NCBI RefSeq assembly: GCF_963678635.1
Contig: NC_087068.1
Span: forward strand, 51,002,563-51,066,562
Origin: Symsagittifera roscoffensis
Lineage: Eukaryota; Xenacoelomorpha; Acoela; Convolutidae
Direction: 5' to 3'
DNA length: 64,000 bases
The first letter of the stretch is position 1. Every line of letters begins with the position of its first letter. This document shows, one piece after another, positions 32,601 to 44,600 of the stretch. The translations under genes and the position numbers were made by a program. The notes beneath the pieces are model-generated. The model saw nothing but the letters and a program-made list of their open reading frames with translations. It was not told the origin of the DNA and ran no database searches.

Positions 32601-35600
32601 TGTCTATGTTTCACTTATGTCACAGCTCTGAATGTCTAAGCATCCCTGTAATAATTTTGCAGCAGTGCAGCAGTACTGATTTGAGCTGCGATTTGAATCC
32701 GAGATAGGACTTGAAACTTCTTTTTGTTGAAACAAAACTGTATTTCGATCTATTTCGAGCATGATGATTATTCAAACCTACTGAATCAAGAGCGAAACAC
32801 CAAAATATTCGAGAATTGTTTTTGAAACTCGACAAAAAGGTTTCACATTAAAAATTCTTGAGCTATCGCGAATAAATTTCTAGAAGATAGTTTTCAGCTA
32901 AAATATGAAATTTCGATTTCAGATTTTCAATAGATTTTCGAAACAATGCTATATAAATTAGTCTACTAAGTAACAATATAAATAGAAGTAGAATTAAACT
33001 TTTTTAAAATCAATTGTAAAATTATTTCAGTACCCATCATCCCAGACTACCTGTACAAACTGGAACATCCAAATGGAATGCCCGTCCCCCCTCCCTCCCC
33101 CGAGTATGAGCCACAAGGGGGTAGCAAGAATCACGCAGACGGGGCAGGACTACTAGCCGAGTTGAGCAACGATACTTTCCCCGAATACCCTTCCGAAATG
33201 TTAGCTTTTAACACTACCAAATTTTTGGAATTTTGTAAATGAATTTTTTTCACTTAAACAGTTCACAAAACTAGCGGCTCAGAAATTTGAGCTTTACAAA
33301 AAATTCTGCAATTTGGGCGAGCTCTTCAAAAAATAAGGCCAACCTAAAAAGAAAGAAACGATTTAAGTACTCAATAACCGTGCATCGACAATTTTGGGTA
33401 AATTAGGTCAAGATCGTAAAAATGTTTTAAATAGGTCAAGGTCATGAATATATCTCCAACGTGTAACAACGTTAACTTATATCTTGTTCTTTTTTATAGA
33501 TTTCTCAATTCTGAAATGACATTAGTACAAAATGCTGACAACGAGCCACGCAGTCGCTTTAGCCAGCGATTAATGTCGAGAAGAAACAGCGACGAAGACG
33601 ACAAAGAAAGCACGACTTCAAAAAACACAACGTTTTTGTCGCACTTAAAAAGATCTAAAAGAGCCTCTTTTTCATCAAGCTCTTCAACCCAGAAATCTTC
33701 ATCTGAGAAAGGGCTGTCTGCTTCGATTTTGTACGCCAGACAGTTGAATAAGGAAAATGTGAAAGTGGGGATCATGTTTGCTTCCAAAGCGGTGGTCCAG
33801 CTGATTGCTAACCCATTCATAGGGGTGCTTACTAACTAGTGAGTTATGAATTTTTTTTCGTTAAAGTAGTTCTACAGTTTAGAATATACAGAGGTTTGTC
33901 AATGAATCAAATTTAAAGATTTCAAATTAAAATCGTTTTTTTTTTGCTATTTGGTATAACAATTTGATTTATTCAGAACAACTTTCTTGAAAACTCAGAG
34001 TTTTATTTTATTTTGTTTTGCAGTGAAAAGTAATCACAATTTGATTCTTATCAACAAACCTTAAATAAATCATTAGTAAAGACCACGGCTTCTCATCTTC
34101 AAGGGATTTGACGGTAACTGAAAATACTTGAATCCTCACAACTCTGTTTGTTTGTTTCAGCATTGGCTTCAGTATTCCCATGTTCGGAGGTTTCGTCATC
34201 CTCATACTCTCCACTGTCAGTGAGTAGAGAAAAAATTCCAATTAGCTTTCAATTAGAAAGCAAACTCGTACAAGATCCATTCAAATTTTACAAGAATCTT
34301 GCGAGGAAATAGCAAGAATCGAGTTTTTTTCTTGTAATCAGTTTCGCAAGAGATCATCAAGTATTTGCATTTCAAGACCTTTGGTACATGTGTTTGATTA
34401 TCGAGAGGGTAATCATACCCCCATGTTATTCATACAGAAATATTTCATACATTTATTATTTTAGCCATGTTTGTCTCTATTCGTAAAGACTCGGAACTGG
34501 AAATCCCTTTTCCCGAAATTTCCGAATAATTCTAATATTTTTAAGTTGTTTTGATATTAAGCTGTTTTATAGCTTAATATCCCGAACGCTATATAATTTT
34601 GCTGGGCCGAATTATATATCATTTGAAAGTCTTTTTAGTTGTGGTTCGAACGAGGTCAAAAAAATAACAAGTAGTGTTTTCAATGTCGACAAAAATTGGT
34701 TGGAAAACCAGTATTGGTCTAATTTCAAGCAATTAAGCGAGCGAGCAGCATGCTTGTAAAAAAAAAATTTAAATTTTTTTTTTAAATCTTTGTAGTCGAA
34801 ATGTCTGTCTCTGTGCTACTTGCACAGCAACCAGCTCTTCTTGTTTTGAGTCTGTCAAGAGTGAATCCTTGAATCATGTATGACTCATGTTTTGACACAA
34901 AAAATTGAGTTCATGTTGTTTTCATCGAATGTATATGATTAAATAACTTGAGTGATCTAATAGCAGCTTAGATCAATATTAAATGACGCGGACGTGTTTC
35001 TTGTTTTAGTATATGTTGTATTAATTTTTAACTGTTTGATTGACAACTAAGTGTTTTACGCTTTTGCGATTAGCGTCATTAAATTGTAATATAGACTTTT
35101 TTCGAATTAACAACTAGTTAAACAATAGCAGTTGAATCACTTATTCAAATTTAACTACTGGGTTAAATTTTGAACTTTGAATTTAAGTGGTACTTGCTTA
35201 AGTTCAACTACTGGGTGGGTTCCAGTTACTATTGACTAGTTTCACGGGGGGTTTGAAATTTTTCAATGTTTTTTACAAAATCAGTTCCTTTTTCGGCTCA
35301 ACTGGTGTCTGCTCAAAGATTATCGGTATTGTTACCGCTTAGTAACCGTTTTTTTTCGGTTGCTGATTTGATTTTCAAATATCTGGGATGACATATTTTC
35401 CTAGGACTTCCTGTTTGATAAAAACAGGTAATATGAAACAATATGGCATTGGGTTTCTTTATTACAATTTTTACGCCGTTTTTTTTCAAAATCGTTTTGA
35501 CTTTCAGAAAACTTAACTCCCAAACTTGAAGTTGAGGATTTAATGGACATAATGGGCAATGTTATAGTCCTCTGCATTAGCGGCCACTCACGAATTTTTT

Positions 35601-38600
35601 TACACACAAGGTTATCGTCCTCGCGAAAGTCATTTTTTTTTAATTTTGAGCGTTTTTTTTCTAACTTTTATGAATTTTACCAAAAAATACAACCTCCCCT
35701 ATCTGAGCTTTAGGTTTCAATCAAAAGAATGGGATGTGAGAAGCGCTCTTGCGTACGAGACTTTGCCCAAATTTGTTCGACACAAAAATTATGGCCCTCG
35801 AAAAAGTCAAAATTATTTGACCGTTCCTTGAAACATTTGGCTTTTTTCGATAACTACTGCCAAGCCTGGGTTTTTGGCTTCAAAAGAAAATACAGGTTGC
35901 GTTAGTTTCATCTGTATAAAGAGATACGCCGAAATTTTTCAATCGAAAAGCTATGATTCTCGGAAATGTCAACTATCTGATTTGTTGACCGTTTTTTGGA
36001 CTTTTTATAATATATATCTTGCAAAATCTGATACCATAGGTTAATCGATGCGACAGGTTATTGGTAGCCTACAATTATAATTCACCCAGATGTCTTAAAC
36101 AAAATTAAAGTTTTCAAAAAAGTGAAGTTTTAAAAGTTAATTGTTTCTTGGATTTTTTTTATTTATGCGAAAATTCCGCGTCAATTTTCAGAAAAAGTGT
36201 TCAATCGAGAAACCCGATTTTGGGATTCTTCCCTATTTTACCGGCCACAACCTACTTTTGGGAGAAAAAAATCAAGCTTTTGAACACGACCTTTCATTTG
36301 AAGCATTTTTTTTTTTCAATTTTCCTGCTTAAGCGGCCACTCCTTAATTTTCTGTAAGGGAAAAATTATGTCTATGGGAAAAAAGATCTCAAAGGTTTTC
36401 ACACTTCTCACTCATTTTAGCAGAGAACAACTAAGATTTTGGACAAAATCCAATTTCTGAAATTAAGTTTATCGTCCTGAATCAGTATAACAATTTCTGG
36501 ACGCTAGATTGAAAACATGTGAAAATTTTCCTTTTTTTTGACAAATGGTTTTTAATGACTGTGTTGTATCGCAAAAGGTGCAAAACTCTGCGTTGTCTCT
36601 GTGTTAAAAATTTAGGCTTACTAAAAATAACGAACCATTTACGCTCGGTTTTGTTGTTTTTATGGCCAAATTTGGTAGAAAACCGAAGCAGAAATTTTTT
36701 ATCAAGTGTGATTTCCATATTTCTGAACTCAATTGAGGCAAGCTTTCAAATTTTTAGTCGTAAATTAGCTACTGGACTTAAGTCTTAAGTTACACGTTCC
36801 TATACGCAAAGTATGCCACCATTTTGAGCACTTTAACTTTCAACAAGTCTTTGTTTACAAAAATTAACCAATTCAAATGCCTATTTGTTCCGATTTTTTA
36901 AGAAAACGGAATATTTATGCTTGGTATATTTTTTATTGCCCCAACTTTTTATGCCCCAGTCAAAATATTGACTTCCTAAAATCAAATTTAAAATGGTATT
37001 TTTTATCCTATTATTTTTTGAAACGTTTTGGGAGTTTGAAAATTACCAATTTGGCCATGCTCTGGACTAATTAATGCGCGCTTTATAGATGTTATCCAGA
37101 ATCTAAAAAGCGTAACGCAAAAATATTTATGCGTGGCGAAAAATAATGTGAAAAGCTATTGTGACGAAAGCTTTTGTGACGAAGGATGAATTTTTTATGA
37201 TCCATTTTGGCCACTTCAAAATTCAAAGCGAGGTTATCATAATAAAAGCATTTGAGACATGATTTGGCCTGCACAAAGAACTTTCAAGAAAAAAACTCTT
37301 AATGATGAGAAAAACTAATTGAAAGTTTTTGCTATCCAGACCCGTTCTTTAGCAAGTTAGATTCATTCCAACAATGAAATTTTTAATTAAAAAATATCTT
37401 GCTCATTTGATTAATATAGTGTAAAGGTATGTCATATAGTCAGTCGATTTGTCTTCAAACATAGAAAAAAAACATAAAATTTTTGAAGGAAAACTAAATT
37501 CCATTTTTATTATCACAAAAAATAGAAAAATTGATATATATTTTCTATCAATTCGATTTTGTTGGAATGATAATTGTGTTGATGTTACTAGGTTCTTTTG
37601 TTTCCTTATCCTATAGTTTTTGCTCTGTAGTGTTTGCGTTCGGTGAGACCTACACTATCCTGATGGTGGCGAGAAGTCTACAGGGAATCGGCTCCTCCTG
37701 TTCTTCGGTGGCAGGGATGGGCATGCTCGCCCAACACTTCCCAGACGACGAAGAGAGGGGTAATGCAATGGGCATGGCATTGGGCGGCATCGCCATGGGA
37801 GTACTCAGTGAGTCATTTTGACGAATTTTTTCACCTCGGGCCAAAGAGATATAATTCGCAAATTAAACCTGTTTTTTTTCAACTATTTTTTGCGCCAAAA
37901 TTTGCAATGTTTTTTCAGTTTGCAACTATTGACTTAGATTTTGCATTTTCCTTGCAATCCTGAAAAGCGCGTTAATTTTATAAATCCTCAGAAATAAACA
38001 GAAAAACATTGTATTTTTCAATCCTTAGTTGCAGAGGCGGATTTAGGATTTTCTCGCGGGGGGAGGTGGGGGGTCTGGTTTCAAAAAATTGTCCAAAATT
38101 TTATCAACACTTTTTTAGGTCGACCAAAGTGATTTTTCCGAGCGCTCCCAGAACACTATAAAAACTCTACTTTGAAAAAAAAATTTCCGCTCACGCAAGT
38201 TTTTGAAAATCAAAACCTCTTTCTTAGGAACTTTTTATTTGAACTTTATAACCGTTATGAAAACAAAACTACTTTTGTCTCTTTTCAGTCGGACCTCCTT
38301 TCGGCGGTTTCATGTACCAGTTTGTAGGGAAGCCAGCCCCCTTTCTAGTCCTGGCAGCAGTCGCACTTCTGGACGGAACCCTCCAGTTGATAGTCCTGCG
38401 TCCAGGCATGCAGAACGAGGCCCAACCCAAAGGGACGATAGATTACATAATATTAACTATCCCTCCCCACCCCGTCAAAGTGTTTAATAAATTTACCTTT
38501 CTGTGATCAATTCGATACTTTTATAAAAGTCAATGAGGCAGCCGAACTTTCAATAAAAAACATGATGTAGTTTTTGACTTAGGTTGCTTTAAACTTTACT

Positions 38601-41600
38601 CTAATTTTAGAAGTTTAAAATCTACACTACTAAAATATAATAAAATTTCATTTAGTATTATTATATATTTAATAAAAATAACATTTCAGAAACATTTCAC
38701 AAGTATTTCTCTAAAATCTTTCCTTTAATAGTAAAAAAAACAATTGTAACCTATCTTATGACCTGAAGGAACCCCCCTGAAGACACTGCTGAGTGACCCC
38801 TACATTCTGGTGGCTGCTGGGTCAATCACTTTTGCAAACATGGCAATTGCTCTTTTGGAGCCGACTCTTCCGATATGGATGATGGAAAATATGAGTTCTG
38901 AAAAATGGCAACTAGGTGAGAACTTTCGTTTTGGAATCGCTTTCACGCTAAGTATCTTTGGAGTTATTTTCATTAACATAGAAACAAAAACTTTGGAGCA
39001 AATTTTTGTCAGATAAATACATTGAATTCATTCTGCTGCAGTGAATTGGCGAGTTGGAGGGGGTGGGGGGGGGGGGGGGGGTTCTGCTGTGATGAATTGA
39101 AAAGCGGTGTGTTGGTTAGAGAGAGATTTTTTAAAGTAAATAAATTATTATAACAAGAATTATAATTTTATGAAAGAACAGAATTTCGCGGTCTGATAAT
39201 TCTAAATTGCGGTAACTGTCAAAAGCTTTTCGTAACTGCTAAATTTTTCCGTAACTTCTAAATTCGGCCAAACTTCTTATCGAATTTGGAATAAAAACCA
39301 ACGATTTGGTACCGTTTCCCAGGTGCTGCGTTTCTTCCGGCAAGTGTTTCGTACTTAATCAGTACAAACGTAGTGTCATACTGGAACGCCAAATTTGGAA
39401 GGTAGCTCTTCAATCTTATATCCACTGTTCATTAGTCAGAATCATCTCTCTTAGCAGAAAGTTTTTTCTTCACTTCTCATCATTTTCTCATAGGCTAGAT
39501 GAAAGTTTTTCTCTCCGACTGTTTATATTGTTTGAGCTCTTCCTTAATTCTCCTTTAAATACCAAGGTCATCTAACATATTGTATTTGTTGCGTGACCTT
39601 AGAAAGAGTCTCGAAATACTCTTCTTTGGTACTATTTTACTATAGCAATTGTTGGTTGATCAATCCAAAAAAAAACAATAAAACAAAAAAAAAATCCGCA
39701 CCTCATTTAGAAAAATTCGAAAATCTCCAAAATCAAAAATCTACGACCTCATAGAAAAATACCCAGACCACTGAAAAAAAAAACATTCCTGTGCACGCCA
39801 CTATCATCTTGTTAGTAGTATCCTCTATGGTACTTTAAAAAAAACCCGAAATTTTCCATAAATATTATTACTTCAACAATTAAGCTTATACGAATTTTGC
39901 TTCTTTGTATACAATTCAACACCTTTTTGCAAAAGTTTAATTTTTCCTATTCGATTGTGTCTGTTGTGTGTGCTTCAGGGGCTGTATGGCTAGCGCCATC
40001 CTGTTCTTACTTGGTAGCCACTTATGTGTGGGGATATGCGGGCACTAAATTCGGCAGGTAGATATAGTCTCAACATTTTCTCAGTTTCTTTTTTCCATTC
40101 TGTTCAGTTTTTTTTGTCTGCTTCATTTTGGATGTTATTTATACTGCATGATGATACAGCGAGTCTGTTTAATTGAAAGCTGACCTTGAAAACTTATTAA
40201 CTTACTAATTGATTTTTAGGTGGATATCGTCTCTGGTCGGAATGGTCATGGTTGGAATCTGCATGTTTCTGGTGAGTTGCTCTATTTTTTTTTGGCTCAA
40301 CAGAAACATTATCAAGGTCACTTGTATTTTTGAGATTAACGTCTGATCATTTTTTAAAAGTTGGACTAATTTCGTCTAACAAATCTCTATATTAAATAAA
40401 GTCAATGCACGAAAGACGTTTTTTTTTCATGAATACGTTTTTATAATTCTACTAAAATTATCAGTAACAATTCATATTCAACAGCTTGTAGTTATTTATA
40501 AGCACCAAAGGAAAAATTTTTGTGATACATTTTTGTCCCATCTAATTTCAAATCATAAGACTGAGAAAAGGATCTTCAAGAAGGCACCAGAGGGAAAATA
40601 TGATAAAAAGAATGTATCATCACCAGACTAAAAATTAAAATTTAAGAATAATGCTATGAATTTTTGTTCATCGGTTTTCAAATCTTACCCGTAATATTTT
40701 ATGAGTTTTTAATTGTTATAAGCTAACGGTGACAAGAAATGGATTGCAATCAATTTTATAAAAATAAGGTAGCAAATGCCTACAAAACCTTGAATGCCTA
40801 CAAAATGCTTACAAATTTGATTTAATTTGATACAAAATGTAGCTGAAACCAGGGACGGATCTAGGATTTTCAAAAAAATTTCGATTTTTTTAGGTCGATC
40901 AAATTGATTTTCTGAGCTCTCCCAAAACACTAAAAAGACCCTGCTTCGGCCAATTGAAAAAGCGCGTTTTTCGGCGCGCGCTTCCCCCCTCAAAATTAGT
41001 ATGAATTGGCGCCGAAGATGCCTTTAGAAAAACTTTAGGGTCCGTTCCCAAAAATGGATATATCAAAATAGTACAAAGGGGGGGGGACCATTTGGGTCGG
41101 CTGGGGGTCGAATCCCTGAAGAGAAGCGTCCGCCCCCCCCCCCCCCCCAAATCAGCCCCTGGCTAAAACATCATTTTTAATTGATTCTAAAATAATTTGA
41201 AAACTTTTTGATTTCATCAATTTCATACGAATTTTAGTAGTCACAAAAATGATTTTGAATAATTTAAAAAGTTTTTTACTGTTTATCTTCTGTCGAGGAA
41301 GTAAAACTGTCGTCGAGCAATTGTTAATTCCGAGATAATAATACAGTAACTTAATCTTGCAAAGTTAGCATCAAGAGTGGTTAGAAACAATATCCAAGGG
41401 TGACAGACAGATCCAAGGACAAACACCTGCTAATCAATTAGTCTAGCACCAATAGTGAACATTTGATTGACAGCTTTGGAAATGAACTAAATTACTCAAT
41501 ACGACACTTCTCCTTCGATAATGAAAACTTTAGTTAAGTAGAATAATTTCGCAGGTTTACTTTAATGACTGAAATAGATGGTTAGAAAAATAGATGGTTG

Positions 41601-44600
41601 ATTGATTGCAGATAGTTGAAAAGAATTACTAGCTCCATGTTACAGTATACAACTCAGACTTTATAATAACGACTTTTTGTTAATAACTAAAGGATCACTG
41701 ATAGTGATAACGATTGAGTTTTAAGCCAGTAATGACTCACCCTCTCCCTGGGTTAGAACAGTTTAACAAAGTTTGAAGTTTAAAGGATTCGACGATCAAT
41801 TTTTCCCTTCCTTGTTCTGATTGATAAAGTCGATCATTACGCCCCCCATTTTGGTGACCGCCGTTCTTTTCCGCCCACTTCTTCTAGACGTTGTGGATGA
41901 TGTCTCGTCTTGGCTGTCCCCCTGGCTACTGTAAGAGACCAGCCGAGCTTTCCTGGATGAGGCTCCCTTTTTCTTGCCGGTGGTTTTCGGGTTTTCTGGG
42001 TCTTTCACCCCTGGATTCTCCGTTGCTTGCACCCCTGGATTTGGAGCATCCAACTCGCCGCCTAGTGCCGGAATGGTGTCCTGGTCGGTTTCAGCTTCAG
42101 CCTCTGGTATTGCTGTTGCTGAGCGTTCTACTTGTGCTTCCGGAGTGGTCGTTACTTGTTGTGGAGTACGTTTTACCGAGATAATCGGTAGATCCTCACT
42201 GTCCTCCGATTCAGAGTAATTTTCTTCGAATCGGCGCCCGGTCCTCTTTCGATTCTTTTCCGCAGTCCGCTTGGTCCATCGTTCCTTCACGTCGCGCGGG
42301 GTTGGCGGTGGTAGTGTTGTTTGAGTAGCCCGTTTGTTCGCTTCGATCACTGGTACCGGTAGTACGGATTTGGCTGCGGTTCTTGATTTTTTCTTCGGTA
42401 TGGGTTTCGTGGCCACTCCCGATTTCCTAAGCACAACTCCATTATCTAACGTCAGTGTATGTGCACTCTCAGATCTAATTTTAGAATGAACTGGTCTATA
42501 CCTTTTTAAGTTTTTGTTTCCAGTGCGCTGAAACAATGATCCGGATGGTCCCGGTTGTCCTGCGGGATTTGAGCTTTTTCGTATTGACGGTTCGTCGTCC
42601 TGATTCCCAGCTTGATCCACAGTAAGGCGTCGTGCATGAGTTCTGTTTTTAATGTCATAGTCGAGATCTGATCGTACACCCCAGTTTGTGTCGGCTGGAT
42701 GGGGCATATCTTGCACACTAGGATCGTCGTTATCTAAACAAGCATTTTTCGTTTTTAGTACCCGTGACCAATCCAGATTCTGCAGCGATGGTTTTTTAGT
42801 AAGATTCCGTAAAACGGTGTTTGCTTCTCTACCATGATGAGCTTCAAAAGGCGAAATTCTAAGTGTTGAGTTTTTTGAGAATCTGAGAGCACCAAGGGCC
42901 CGTTCGACCATTTTCTCCAAGGGTTCAGGATTTTTTTCGTGAGCGAAAGTAAGGATTGAATTCTTAAGACTTCCAATAGTACGCTCGACACACCCGGTTG
43001 CCCGATGGTCGTTTACAGGTGATTTAATGATTTCAATGCCTTCCCCATTACAAAAAGCTTTGACCGCATTTGACATGAAATTAGTTCCCTGATCGATATG
43101 GATTTTCCGTGGCACCCCGTGGTTTGATATATAACTCTTCAAGAATTTCAATATTTTGTCCGAACGATTATTTCCACAGATCATTGCCGATGGCCAACGA
43201 GAGAACCGGTCGACCGCTACGAGCACATATTTAGAGGATTCATTTAAGTAATTAATGGGGCCCCAAAAATCTAATTGGACAGATTCATTCGGTTCTTTTG
43301 GTTCTGGTACAGATCCCAGTTGATTTTTACTTATTAGCGTCTTTAAGTTCTTACCGGCTGCAGTACATTCAGGGCACCCCTCGGCAATGGAGGCTATTGA
43401 GCGGTAGATATAGGGATCCCAGACGTCCTTTGCGGCATCGAACATATTTGACTTCCCGTGATGGTACGCGTGTATTCTGTTATTGATTGCTGACTGGAGG
43501 TTAATTGGGATTGCTAATTTATCGTCCATCCAAACTACATTTTCCTTCACTGAGAAATCATTGACGAATTGAGCGTGATAGCGGCTCATTCGAGTAACTT
43601 TTTCATGTATTTCCGGGTCTTGTGTAACAATGAGATCGCGAATAGCGCTCAGTTGGGGGTCCGATACATAATTTGATTCTATGAATTTTAAGTTAAACAG
43701 GTCAGGTAATGCAGTAGTTTTATTAACGATCTTACAGTTTCGCGGGATAATTGACATACATACAAGGTTTGGGTCCACTGGTGGCACTGTTTCTCCTTTG
43801 AATTCCGAGGGTAACGAGAGAGTTGTATTTGTGCGTATCGATCTTGTCTCTTTGGTAATGGCCTTCTAGTGATACATTTGGGGGCAATTCTTCGATTTCG
43901 TCGCTACTACTACTTTAGGCTTGGATGCTGTTTGAGAAATTTTCTGCCATTTGCGCATGTTTTGGTCCATGTTGTTAGTCGGTTTAAAATTCTGAGGGCT
44001 GGATTTAAGAATATTCTGATTTTGAAGATTGGAATTGGATAATTTTGAACCAACTGTGTTCTGAATGAATAATAGCCCCAACTAATCCAGCGCGCATGTC
44101 GCTTGGCCGTCGGTTTAAACCACGTGGTTGCATCTGATTGGTTGATTTCCCGCTTACATGTTTTTCCGCCCTCTACCGAATCGTTATATGACGAAACTTC
44201 CAGTCTATTTATAGAAGGCCTTTCTATTCGCTTGTACAACTTTGTCCCTTGGATGTATTAGGTCCCCTGGATGTATTAAAGCCAAGCGCGGTGCGAATTA
44301 GGTTGATCTTTGCCACCGTGAACATATTATCATACGTACTAATTGGCGTTGCTTCTTTACTTGGATGCCGTGATAAATAGTCCGCCAAACCAATTTTAGC
44401 CCCCGGTTTATGCTCATTTGAAAATCAAAGGGAATTAGTCGATCTAACCAGCGGGTTAAACGACTAAACATCGTTTTTATTTTTCTTGTTATTACCGTTC
44501 AAAAGGGATATCAGGGCTTTATGATCGGTAATGATCAAAAAACTTCGGCCCAGTATGTAATTTCGAAAGTATTCAGCCCCCCACACAACTGCCAACATTT

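Larger units (their letters stand above)
27648..33030 (+). other. VMAT intron 1, repeat-rich
   Basis: Holds a perfect palindrome (28711-28738), a duplicated 500-bp module (29165-29660 and 30658-31197), a fragment of the 8355 element family (about 29880-30010, inverted) and a short tandem duplication of CTATATGCATGACTC near 31463 and 31503. No exon found. Confidence 0.6.

Noticed and set aside
33494-33820. - strand frame opposite VMAT exon 3
   Set aside because: Mirror of the Ser-rich coding exon; the + strand product is certain.
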